7,589 nt of DNA from Chthoniobacter flavus (GCA_020720945.1 DYNR01000114.1:1-7589); one strand, 5' to 3'. Counted from the first letter of the stretch, positions 1 through 6,515 are shown. Numbers and translations: made by a program. Notes: generated by a model not told the origin, from the sequence alone.

Positions 1-4
1 AGGC

Positions 5-754
5 ATGGATTTTTTCGTGCAATTTCCGGTTGCTTCGGGCATCATCTACGCGTTCACCGAATCGACCATCGAAGGGAAAATCATTCTTCTCGTGCTGTTT
101 CTTGGGTCGATATTCAGTTGGTCTGTGATGTTGACCAAGATGCGTTCGTTGCGTTTTAGCCGTGTGCAGAGCGAAGAGTTTTCCGAGTTATTCCGTTGCG
201 ACAGGGAGCCGCTTCTGGTTTACGAGAGGCAAATAAGTTTTTGGGGTTCACCGCTTTACAAAATTTACAAGGCGGGATGCGACGAGCTTTGTTTCCAGAT
301 GTTGGGTTCGACAGAAGTGGACGACACCTTTCGGGCGAGGGTCAAAATGGCACCCAAGATTTCTCCTTCGCAGATGCGGGCGGTGTCGGCGGCCATGGAG
401 CGGGCGGTCGGGGAATCTTCGCTGCAACTGGAATCGTTGATGAACATTCTTTCGATGGCGGTGAGCGGGGCACCATTTATCGGGTTGCTCGGGACGGTGT
501 GGGGGGTGATGGACGCATTTGGCGGGATTGCTGCGGCAGGATCCGCCAGTTTGGCATCGATGGCGCCTGGGATCAGCGGGGCTTTGATCACCACGGTGCT
601 CGGTTTGCTCGTGGCGATTCCAGCCATGTTCGGCTATAATTTTTTGGTGGTGAGCATCCGTTCCATGGTCGTGCAGTCCGACAATTTTGCAGCGGAGTTG
701 GCATCCGCCGTCGAGCACCGGTATGTGAACTACAAGGACACGGTGGAGTTTTGA
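5..754 (+). CDS. MotA/TolQ/ExbB-family proton channel protein
   Basis: Inner-membrane channel subunit that, with an ExbD/TolR partner, converts proton motive force into mechanical work on the envelope (TonB-type uptake or Tol-type envelope maintenance). Three hydrophobic segments are visible at about residues 24-44, 146-176 and 189-216, the family layout. The hallmark stretch GAPFIGLLGTVWGVMDAF (residues 155-172) includes Thr164. The third helix carries ALITTVLGLLVAIPA (193-207) with Thr196/Thr197, matching the polar pore residues of TolQ/ExbB. At 249 aa it is the usual length. The ATG lies only 4 bases into the window, so the ribosome-binding site is outside and a further-upstream start cannot be excluded. 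The ExbD/TolR gene follows after 3 bases. Whether this is a Tol or an Exb paralogue cannot be decided, because no TonB, TolA, TolB or Pal gene is in view. Confidence 0.93.
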   Translation: MDFFVQFPVASGIIYAFTESTIEGKIILLVLFLGSIFSWSVMLTKMRSLRFSRVQSEEFSELFRCDREPLLVYERQISFWGSPLYKIYKAGCDELCFQMLGSTEVDDTFRARVKMAPKISPSQMRAVSAAMERAVGESSLQLESLMNILSMAVSGAPFIGLLGTVWGVMDAFGGIAAAGSASLASMAPGISGALITTVLGLLVAIPAMFGYNFLVVSIRSMVVQSDNFAAELASAVEHRYVNYKDTVEF

Positions 755-757
755 GTT

Positions 758-1192
758 ATGCGTAGGTATGCGTCCAGACAGGCCTTTCATTCTCTGAGCG
801 AGCTGAATGTCACGCCGTTGCTCGACTTGGCGTTTGTGCTGTTGATTATTTTCATGGTGACGACCCCGCTGATCGAAACCAGCACGGAATTGGTGGTGCC
901 GACGAGCAAGAGCGCGGAGGGGGCGGTGGATCCGAGGGATGTCCATTTCGTTTCCATCGACAAGGCCGGGATCATTTTGTTCGACAAGCAACCCGTTTCG
1001 GCAGAAGTGCTGAAAGGCGAGCTAGAAATGTTGAGGCAGTCGGTGCCAGGGGCGGCGGTCGCCATTCGTGCAGACAAGAATTTGAGTGTGCAAGTGCTTG
1101 TTTCCGTGTTAGATGCAGTGAAGGGGGCGGGTATAACGAAGGTCGGGATCCTGACGCATCCGGAAGAAACCCCGCAAGGCAAGGCGAAGTGA
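758..1192 (+). CDS. ExbD/TolR-family biopolymer transport protein
   Basis: Partner of the preceding channel. It has a single N-terminal transmembrane helix (about residues 20-38) followed by a periplasmic domain. The signature LNVTPLLDLAFVLLIIFMV spans residues 16-34. Asp23 sits where TolR/ExbD have their essential membrane proton-carrying aspartate. The C-terminal part contains VAIRADKNLSVQVLVSVLDA (101-120), then GITKVGILT (125-133), typical of the ExbD/TolR periplasmic fold. Length 144 aa is normal for the family. A GGAG at 745-748, inside the end of the upstream gene, is spaced 9 bases from the ATG. Only 3 bases separate the two genes, so translation is probably coupled. The C-terminal tail (EETPQGKAK) is short and polar. 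Confidence 0.93.
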   Translation: MRRYASRQAFHSLSELNVTPLLDLAFVLLIIFMVTTPLIETSTELVVPTSKSAEGAVDPRDVHFVSIDKAGIILFDKQPVSAEVLKGELEMLRQSVPGAAVAIRADKNLSVQVLVSVLDAVKGAGITKVGILTHPEETPQGKAK

Positions 1193-1243
1193 GGGGGCGG
1201 CTTTTTCGGCGGGGAAAACAAAACCGTTGAAATCCGGCAGCAA

Positions 1244-1360
1244 ATGAGGTTGAATCGGGGGAGTCGCGGTTTTTTTTCCGCGCAGAAGCCTTCCGTTTGC
1301 AATTTTCCGAAGAGAAGGCGGGGGAATACGAGTGTTGCAAGTTTTAGCATTAATTTTTAA
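1244..1360 (+). other. Possible 38-codon leader ORF before rho
   Basis: An ATG at 1244 opens a frame of 38 codons ending with TAA at 1358-1360, nine bases before the rho start codon. The peptide begins MRLNRGSRGFF and is rich in Arg, Ser and Phe. There is no clear Shine-Dalgarno sequence in front of it (only CGGCAG-like bases), and a frame this short can easily be open by chance. It is recorded because E. coli rho is preceded by a similarly small leader ORF (rhoL, 33 codons) in its autoregulated leader. No sequence similarity to RhoL is claimed. Confidence 0.2.
1265..1282 (+). repeat. Perfect 5-bp inverted repeat with T8 loop
   Basis: CGCGG (1265-1269) and CCGCG (1278-1282) are perfect reverse complements flanking eight T residues (1270-1277). 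The RNA could form a short, all-GC stem with a U8 loop in the rho leader. It is not a standard terminator, because the T-run is in the loop and not after the stem. Its position in the leader makes a regulatory role possible but unproven. Confidence 0.4.
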
Positions 1361-1369
1361 GAGAGTTCC

Positions 1370-2791
1370 ATGAACGAAGAAGAGACGAATATCCAGCAGG
1401 TTGCCGAAGGCGAAACGCAGAGTGAGGAAACCCCATTGGCAGCGATGGAAGGTGAAGTGGTGGCGGAGGTCGCCGAAGCCAGAGAAGAGGTCAAAGCCGA
1501 AGCCGAAGCCAAGAGGCAGCCGCCCGAACCGGTGTCGATCCAAGAGGATTTGCATATTTTATCGCATGTGGAGTTGATCGAGCTTTCGCAGAAGCTCGGG
1601 GCGAGGGTGCGGCAGGACCCGACCAAGTTTCAGCTCTGTTTGGATTTGGTTCGGTATTATTTGGACCGAGGGCATGTGGTTCGTGGGGAAGGGGTTGTGG
1701 AGATGGTAGCCAACCAATGGCAAGTGCGGTGGGCGGAGTGCAACTTCAAGCCGTGCGTGGACGACCTCGGGATCCCGCCCGATCAAGTGCGCCGGCACCA
1801 GCTCCAGCCAGGGTTGAAATTGCGGGTGAAAGTGCGTTATCCGCGAGATAACCGGGAAAGGGGTTTGCAGGTTGATGTGATCGAAGAGATCGAAGGGATT
1901 CCGGCGGCGGAGTGGGTGCAGCCGGTGCCGTTTGAGAAGCTAACGCCGATTTACCCCAAGCAGAGGGTTTTTTTAGACACCAAAGATCGGGTCGATATAA
2001 CGGCGAGGGCGATTGATTTGGTCGCGCCGCTGGGGATGGGGCAGCGCGGGATTATTGCGGCGGCACCGCGTGCGGGTAAAACGATGGTTTTGAAGTCCGT
2101 GGCGCGCGCCATTACGAAGAACCACCCGGAAATCCATTTGATTCTTTTGCTGGTGGACGAGCGTCCAGAAGAAGTCACCGATATGCGCAGGGAAATCCGC
2201 GCCGATATTTTCAGTTCGACTTTCGACGAGCCTGTGAGCCGCCATGTGCACATTTGCGAGCTGGTTTCCGAGCGGGCGCAGAGGTTGGTCGAGCACAAGA
2301 AGAATGTCGTTATTTTAATCGACAGTTTGACGCGTATGGCGCGTGGTTACAACAACTTAGTTCCGAATAAGGGGAGGACGATGTCGGGCGGTGTGGACAG
2401 CACGGCACTGGTCAAGCCCCGGAAGTTTTTCGGGTCTGCGCGCAATGTCGAAGAGGGGGGGAGCCTGACGATTTTGGCGACGGCTTTGGTCGAGACGCAA
2501 AGCCGGATGGACGAGTTGATATTCGAAGAGTTCAAGGGAACGGGAAACATGGAATTGCATTTGGACAAGACCATTGCAGAGCAAAGGATTTTTCCTGCCA
2601 TCCATATCGTCAAGTCTGGGACACGGCGGGACGACCTGCTTTACCACCCCGACGAATACCCTCGTATCCAGACTTTGCGGCGGCAGTTGAGCGGCCTTCC
2701 CGCAGTTGAAGCAATGGAAATTTTGGCGAAGAACTTGCGTGCGACAAACAGCAATGTCGAATTGTTGTTGGCCGGATTGAAAGGGGTTTGA
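1370..2791 (+). CDS. rho: Transcription termination factor Rho
   Basis: Hexameric RNA-dependent ATPase/helicase that ends transcription. The motor core is canonical: P-loop APRAGKT (residues 232-238), LLVDERPEEVTDMRREI (260-276), Walker B VVILIDSLTRMARGYN (313-328, Asp318), a loop with SGGVDSTAL (339-347), ARNVEEGGSLTILATAL (357-373), EEFKGTGNMELHLDK (386-400) and SGTRRDDLLY (416-425). It is 473 aa against 419 in E. coli. Most of the excess is an acidic N-terminal extension: 16 Glu in the first 57 residues, ending in a Pro-rich QPPEP. The RNA-binding fold is recognisable (GEGVVEMV at 106-113; PPDQVRRHQLQPG at 136-148). However, the RNP1-type GFGFLR motif is replaced by QWQVRW (116-121), and the positions of E. 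coli Tyr80 and Tyr110 fall on Gly134 and Gly165. The start is supported by GAGAG at 1361-1365. Identity as Rho is near certain; RNA specificity is open. Confidence 0.98.
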   Translation: MNEEETNIQQVAEGETQSEETPLAAMEGEVVAEVAEAREEVKAEAEAKRQPPEPVSIQEDLHILSHVELIELSQKLGARVRQDPTKFQLCLDLVRYYLDRGHVVRGEGVVEMVANQWQVRWAECNFKPCVDDLGIPPDQVRRHQLQPGLKLRVKVRYPRDNRERGLQVDVIEEIEGIPAAEWVQPVPFEKLTPIYPKQRVFLDTKDRVDITARAIDLVAPLGMGQRGIIAAAPRAGKTMVLKSVARAITKNHPEIHLILLLVDERPEEVTDMRREIRADIFSSTFDEPVSRHVHICELVSERAQRLVEHKKNVVILIDSLTRMARGYNNLVPNKGRTMSGGVDSTALVKPRKFFGSARNVEEGGSLTILATALVETQSRMDELIFEEFKGTGNMELHLDKTIAEQRIFPAIHIVKSGTRRDDLLYHPDEYPRIQTLRRQLSGLPAVEAMEILAKNLRATNSNVELLLAGLKGV

Positions 2792-2811
2792 CCTTTTCTG
2801 GTTCTATTCAT

Positions 2812-2831
2812 GGAGGGGGGAATAGGTCGTG
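2812..2831 (+). promoter_or_regulatory. Strong ribosome-binding site and GTG start of the Nudix gene
   Basis: GGAGGGGGG at 2812-2820 is followed 8 bases later by GTG (2829-2831). There is no ATG in this frame at suitable spacing, so GTG is the supported start. This is the strongest Shine-Dalgarno-like sequence in the window. It lies in the 37-base gap after rho, which contains no visible terminator, so readthrough from rho into the next genes is possible. Confidence 0.65.
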
Positions 2832-3305
2832 GGTAAAAAAAAAGAAGCTGCCGGAAAAAAGTATCGTCCGAATGTTGCGTTGATTTTGCAAAATTCGGCG
2901 GGTGAAATTTTGATTGGGGAGAGGAAAGAAGTTGCGGGGTGCTGGCAGTTTCCGCAGGGAGGTGCAAAGGAGGGGGAGGGGTTGGCGCGGGCATTGGAGC
3001 GGGAAGTGGAAGAAGAAATTGGTTTATTTCCAAGGAGTTATGAGGTTTTAGAGAGGAGGGGAGGATACCGTTATCTTTTTCCTGCAGGGAGGAAGAAAGA
3101 AGGGTTTTCCGGGCAGGAGCAAACCTATTTTCGTGCGGTGTTGCGGGAGGAATCGGCATTGGTTGTCGGTGGAGCGATCCAGAGCCCCGAGTTTCGGGCG
3201 TTGCGTTGGATTGCGCCCGAGAGGTTTGAGCTAGGGTGGGTCAGCGACTTCAAGAGGGAAGTTTACAGGGAGGTTTTCCGGGATTTTTTTCGGATTTCTT
3301 TTTGA
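2829..3305 (+). CDS. rppH: Nudix hydrolase, RppH-type RNA pyrophosphohydrolase
   Basis: Probable RNA 5'-pyrophosphohydrolase, which removes pyrophosphate from triphosphorylated mRNA ends and so triggers decay; diadenosine polyphosphates are an alternative substrate in this subfamily. The Nudix box GX5EX7REUXEEXGU is complete: Gly44, Glu50, Arg58-Glu59-Val60, Glu62-Glu63 and Gly65-Leu66. It is preceded by WQFPQGG (39-45), which is typical of the RppH/IalA subfamily. The C-terminal DFKREVYREVFRDFF (140-154) also resembles the RppH tail. Length 158 aa is close to E. coli RppH (176 aa). An N-terminal Lys-rich patch (GKKKEAAGKK) precedes the fold. Translation starts at GTG behind a strong GGAGG. 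The gene lies between rho and an ABC exporter, with only 3 bases before the latter. Pairing with rho is consistent with an RNA-metabolism role, but that is inference. Confidence 0.88.
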   Translation: MGKKKEAAGKKYRPNVALILQNSAGEILIGERKEVAGCWQFPQGGAKEGEGLARALEREVEEEIGLFPRSYEVLERRGGYRYLFPAGRKKEGFSGQEQTYFRAVLREESALVVGGAIQSPEFRALRWIAPERFELGWVSDFKREVYREVFRDFFRISF

Positions 3306-3308
3306 GCG

Positions 3309-5087
3309 ATGGGAGAGGGCAGGCATTTCAAGCAGGGGGCGATTTTGCGGGTGATCGGGTATTTGCGCCGATACCGTGCGCTTGCCGCAGGGACGCTCGC
3401 CAGCGCGGTCGGGAGCACTGTTTTGGTCGTGGTGTTTCCGGCTGCGACGCAAAAGATCATCGACGAGGCGGTCCGGGGGGGGAAGCCCGAGTGGATCGTG
3501 CCGTTGGGCGGGGTGGCGTTGCTTGCGTTTTTTTTGCAAAACCTGCTCAATTCGCTCCGTATTTTTTTGAATAACCATTTCGAGCAGAAGGTGATATACG
3601 ACATACGGAGTGACCTTTACGGGCACATTCAGACGCTGCCGCTCGGGTGGTTTGATTATCGGGCGACAGGGGACATCATGACGCGGTTGGTGGAAGATGT
3701 CACTTCTATGGAGAGGGTTTTGATCGATGGGGTCGAGCAGGGGATCGTGGCGGTGTTGCAGGTTGTCGTGGTCGTCGTTTTGATGGCGAGCTATGATGGG
3801 ACTTTGGCGTTGGCGGCACTTTCACCGTTTCCGTTTTTGGCGGCGGGGGCGTTGGCATACACTTTGACGGCGCGCCGCCGTTACCAGAAGCAACGGCAGG
3901 CGGCATCCGACCTCAACGCCCTTTTGCACGACAACATTTCCGGGATACGGCAGATCAAGACTTACGCTTCCGAAGAGCGCGAGCACGAGAGGTTTAACAA
4001 AGCCAGCGATGCGTTGAGGAAAAGCACATTGACCGTGATGAAAGTGTGGGGGATTTACCATCCGTCGATGAGTTTTTTGGCGGCGTGTGGAGGGCTGGTG
4101 CTGGTCGTGGTGGGCGGGATGCAAGTTGTTGAAGGAAAGATGGATGTCGGGGTATTGGCTGCATTTCTTGTCCTGGCGCCGTTTTTGTATGAACCCGTTT
4201 CGCGGCTGCACCAGCTCAATCAGTTGATCCAGTCCGGGCGAGCGGCAGCGGACCGGGTTTTTGAGATACTGGATTCCCCCGAGGAGCCAGGCAGAGGCGG
4301 GGAGGTTCGGAGCGGGCGGGTTTTTTCTGGAGGAGTGGTTTACCGGAATGTGTGTTTTCGTTACGACGCGGAAGGCAAGAGGCCGGTGCTCGAAGATATT
4401 TGTTTGGAGGCGAAGCCTGGGCAGACCGTGGCATTGGTTGGGCCGACGGGGGCAGGAAAGACCTCGCTGGTTTCCCTGCTTTTGCGTTTTTACGAATTTA
4501 CGAGGGGAGAAATTTTGATTGATGGGATTCCGTTGCGGGAGGTTCCGTTGTCGGAATTGCGGCAATCCATCGCGATGGTCACGCAAGAGAGTTTTATTTT
4601 TAACGGGACGGTGGCGGACAATTTGCGGGTGGGCAAGAGGGGGGCGACAGAGGAAGAGATGTGGGAGGTGTTGTGCGCGGCAAATGCGGAAGATTTTGTG
4701 CGGCGATTGCCCGATGGGTTGGATACTTCGGTTGGGGAGAGAGGCGTGCGGTTGAGCGTCGGAGAAAAACAAAGGGTTTCGATTGCCAGGGCACTTTTGA
4801 AGAATCCTCCGATTTTGATTTTGGACGAAGCGACGGCCAGTGTTGATACGACTACAGAGCGGTTGATTCAAGAGGCACTCGACAGGCTTTTGCGTTCGCG
4901 GACGAGTTTCGTGATTGCCCATCGTCTTTCCACGGTGCAGCACGCAGACCAGATTTTGGTTCTCGACAAAGGGAGGGTCGTCGAGAGGGGGACGCATGGC
5001 GAGTTGCTTGCGGGCGGGGGGCTTTACGCTCGGCTTTGTAAAAACAATTTTTTGTCTGTTCCCGGAGGGGAAAAAGAGGTTTTTTGA
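3309..5087 (+). CDS. MsbA-like ABC exporter (fused membrane and ATPase domains)
   Basis: Half-size ABC exporter of 592 aa, expected to act as a homodimer in the inner membrane. The membrane domain (about residues 20-310) has several hydrophobic stretches (around 26-48, 62-80, 145-187, 255-300) and family motifs such as PLGWFDYRATGDIMTRLVED (111-130) and ISGIRQIKTYASEEREHERF (210-229). The ATPase domain (about 340-575) has Walker A GPTGAGKT (378-385), Q-loop Gln426, Walker B ILILDEA (503-509, Asp506/Glu507), D-loop SVD (511-513) and switch His538. The signature motif reads LSVGE (482-486) in place of LSGGQ. The pattern fits MsbA-type lipid flippases, but drug or peptide exporters share it, so the substrate is unproven. 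Its position directly before mlaE-like and mlaD-like genes favours a lipid role. It starts 3 bases after the Nudix stop without a clear Shine-Dalgarno, suggesting translational coupling. Confidence 0.93.
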   Translation: MGEGRHFKQGAILRVIGYLRRYRALAAGTLASAVGSTVLVVVFPAATQKIIDEAVRGGKPEWIVPLGGVALLAFFLQNLLNSLRIFLNNHFEQKVIYDIRSDLYGHIQTLPLGWFDYRATGDIMTRLVEDVTSMERVLIDGVEQGIVAVLQVVVVVVLMASYDGTLALAALSPFPFLAAGALAYTLTARRRYQKQRQAASDLNALLHDNISGIRQIKTYASEEREHERFNKASDALRKSTLTVMKVWGIYHPSMSFLAACGGLVLVVVGGMQVVEGKMDVGVLAAFLVLAPFLYEPVSRLHQLNQLIQSGRAAADRVFEILDSPEEPGRGGEVRSGRVFSGGVVYRNVCFRYDAEGKRPVLEDICLEAKPGQTVALVGPTGAGKTSLVSLLLRFYEFTRGEILIDGIPLREVPLSELRQSIAMVTQESFIFNGTVADNLRVGKRGATEEEMWEVLCAANAEDFVRRLPDGLDTSVGERGVRLSVGEKQRVSIARALLKNPPILILDEATASVDTTTERLIQEALDRLLRSRTSFVIAHRLSTVQHADQILVLDKGRVVERGTHGELLAGGGLYARLCKNNFLSVPGGEKEVF

Positions 5088-5091
5088 GCGG

Positions 5092-5871
5092 ATGAAAACA
5101 GTTGTATTTGGTTCGAAGCAAGCGGGGCTTTTGTTGTCCACGCTCGGTGCGCTGGTCGGATATTTTTCGATTTTGATCGATGCGGCACTGAAGTCCCGGA
5201 AGGTATTTTTCCAGCCGAATTTCCGAGTTTTTCAGAGGCAAATTTTTTTTACAGGGGTTCAATCTTTGCCGTTTTTGGCGGCGGCATCGTTGGTGGCAGG
5301 TTTTGTTGCCCTCTCGCAGTTGTTTCTCGTTTTGAACCGGGACATGGCGAAGACTCTGGAAGTTTTTCAGGTTTTGTTGGTGCAGGAGGGAGCGGTTTTG
5401 ATCGTGGTTTTTTTCTTGTTGGCGCGGAGCGGTTCGGCGATGGCATCGGAGTTGGCTTCGTGTAGCCAGCGGGGAGAAGTGGTTGCGCTGTATCGTTTGG
5501 GGATTGATCCTGGGGAGTATTTGGTGGTGCCGCGGATCGCGTCCATGATGTGTTGCGTGGCGGCGTTGACCGTGTATTGCCAGGTTGTTCTCGTGTTTGG
5601 AGGGTTCGCTTTGATGTCGTTTTTTTACCAATGGGACTACCTTTTTTCGCTCGAAAAATTTTCTAGGCAGCTTGTTTTTGGGGATGCGGTTTTGACGGTT
5701 TGCAAGACGCTTTTTTTCGGGGCGACGGTTGGAGCGGTTTGTTCGTGGCAGGGGTTGAAAGCGGTGAGTGGGCCGCAGGGGATTCCCGTGGCGACCAGCA
5801 GGGCGATCATCCATGGGTTCGCGTTGATTTTGCTCGAAGACGCGTTGTTCGCGACATTGATGGACCGATGA
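5092..5871 (+). CDS. mlaE: MlaE-family ABC lipid-transport permease
   Basis: Permease of an MCE-type phospholipid transport system between inner and outer membranes. It has 259 aa from ATG 5092, near the usual MlaE length. Hydrophobic segments lie at about residues 53-80, 93-111, 145-175 and 196-217, with a final one at 238-256. The family core is clear: ARSGSAMASELASCSQRGEV (111-130), then ALYRLGIDPGEYLVVPRIAS (132-151). These correspond to the conserved G-R-x-G..A-E-L..ID-AL-x-MG-xDP-x-x-YLV-x-PR region. The end GIPVATSRAII (230-240) also fits. An in-frame ATG at 4915 exists but would overlap the exporter by 173 bases and lacks family similarity, so 5092 (4 bases after the exporter stop) is preferred. 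The stop overlaps the next start in ATGA. Confidence 0.92.
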   Translation: MKTVVFGSKQAGLLLSTLGALVGYFSILIDAALKSRKVFFQPNFRVFQRQIFFTGVQSLPFLAAASLVAGFVALSQLFLVLNRDMAKTLEVFQVLLVQEGAVLIVVFFLLARSGSAMASELASCSQRGEVVALYRLGIDPGEYLVVPRIASMMCCVAALTVYCQVVLVFGGFALMSFFYQWDYLFSLEKFSRQLVFGDAVLTVCKTLFFGATVGAVCSWQGLKAVSGPQGIPVATSRAIIHGFALILLEDALFATLMDR

Positions 5872-6515
5872 AAGAGAGTTGTAAGCATTTAGAAATCCGT
5901 GGGTTGCGTTGTTTCGGCAGGGGGAGGCCGGACGCGGATTTGCAGGCGGGAAGCGTTTGCCGATACCCGTTGGGAGAGGGGGAGGATGCGGAGAGTTTGA
6001 TGGATACAATTTTTGGGATTCTTCCTTTGGAGGGTGGGAGCGTCCGTTGGTTTGGGACACCGTTGGAAGAAATGGGGGAGAAGAGGATCTGCAAAAATTT
6101 GAGGCGGGTGATGCCCTTGGTAGCCGATGGGGGGTTGTTGGCGAACTTGCCTGTTTGCGAAAATGTGTTGTTGCCTGCGGTGGTGAGAAAGAGGCACAAG
6201 GCATTGGAGTTGGAAGGGATGCTTTACGGGTTGGTGGAAGGGGGATTGTTTGGGCACGGGAAAGAGACGCTCGGGTTGCTGCCGCATCAGTTGAGCGATT
6301 TGCAGAGGTGTTCGGCAGGTTTTTTGCGCGCGTTGCTGTGTCGTCCCGAAGTGATTTGTTTTTGCGATGTTTACCGGGTGTTTGACCCCGTGAAAGAAAA
6401 GATACTTTCGGAGTGGTTGGAGGAGATGCGGCGGAGATTGCCCGAGAGCGCGTGGTTGGTGATTCATTCCGAAACGGGGTTGCCAGAGGTTTTTTGTTCG
6501 GGTAGCGTTGGCTAG
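5868..6515 (+). CDS. Degenerate MlaF-position ABC ATPase (probable pseudo-ATPase)
   Basis: Occupies the place of the MlaF nucleotide-binding protein and still aligns by eye to an ABC domain across its whole length, but most catalytic motifs are gone. The Walker A region reads GEGEDAESL (36-44), so the P-loop lysine falls on Ala41. The Q-loop region LVADGGLLANLPVCENV (84-100) has Ala86 where Gln is expected, but otherwise closely follows the MlaF pattern. The signature is LSDLQ (142-146) instead of LSGGQ. Walker B keeps Asp167, but the catalytic Glu falls on Val168 (FCDVYRVFD, 165-173). The D-loop Asp173 and the switch His200 (WLVIHSE) remain. At 215 aa it is shorter than a typical MlaF (about 270). 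The frame has no internal stop, and its start overlaps the mlaE stop (ATGA), so it looks translated, not decayed. A longer in-frame ATG at 5700 lies inside mlaE and is not favoured. It may be a structural subunit that no longer hydrolyses ATP. Confidence 0.78.
   Translation: MKESCKHLEIRGLRCFGRGRPDADLQAGSVCRYPLGEGEDAESLMDTIFGILPLEGGSVRWFGTPLEEMGEKRICKNLRRVMPLVADGGLLANLPVCENVLLPAVVRKRHKALELEGMLYGLVEGGLFGHGKETLGLLPHQLSDLQRCSAGFLRALLCRPEVICFCDVYRVFDPVKEKILSEWLEEMRRRLPESAWLVIHSETGLPEVFCSGSVG

Larger units (their letters stand above)
1193..1369 (+). other. Intergenic leader region upstream of rho
   Basis: This 177-base gap between the exbD-like gene and rho is the largest gene-free stretch in the window and the likeliest place for a rho promoter or leader. 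I see no convincing -35/-10 pair: TTGCAA at 1297-1302 has no good -10 at normal spacing. There is no hairpin followed by a T-run that would act as a terminator for the upstream pair. It does hold a small inverted repeat with a T8 loop (1265-1282) and a possible short open frame (1244-1360), both listed separately. GAGAG at 1361-1365 is the probable ribosome-binding site for rho. Confidence 0.6.

Noticed and set aside
196..991. Overlapping frames in the channel gene (plus 196-639, minus 248-991 and 265-627)
   Set aside because: All lie over the clearly recognised ExbB/TolQ-like gene and show no motifs of their own.
1297..1330. Sigma-70-like promoter before rho
   Set aside because: TTGCAA at 1297-1302 has no acceptable -10 at 16-18 bases; the nearest AT-rich hexamer is about 22 bases away and poor.
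2792..2828. Terminator between rho and the Nudix gene
   Set aside because: No stem followed by a T-run is present; the gap mainly holds a strong ribosome-binding site.
4915..5091. Longer N-terminus for the MlaE-like permease
   Set aside because: The extra 59 residues are the exporter's ATPase end read in another frame and do not resemble MlaE. ATG 5092, 4 bases after the exporter stop, gives the expected family length.
3822..5141. 439-codon open frame on the minus strand
   Set aside because: Shadow of the ABC exporter, with the same Pro/Arg/His/Gln-rich composition and no motifs.
5700..5867. Longer N-terminus for the degenerate ATPase
   Set aside because: The extra 56 residues are mlaE read out of frame. 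ATG 5868 overlaps the mlaE stop as ATGA and begins at the usual first strand of an ABC domain.
4852..6204. 450-codon open frame on the minus strand
   Set aside because: It lies wholly opposite the exporter end, mlaE and the ATPase gene. Its protein is a low-complexity mix of Pro, Arg, Gln, His and Asn with no recognisable domain, as expected from the complement of G/T-rich coding DNA.
5909..6385. Frameshift as the explanation for missing ATPase motifs
   Set aside because: The alternative plus frame here has no Walker A, LSGGQ or Walker B in the right order. The annotated frame follows the ABC pattern continuously from the first strand to the switch histidine, so point replacement fits better than a frame error.
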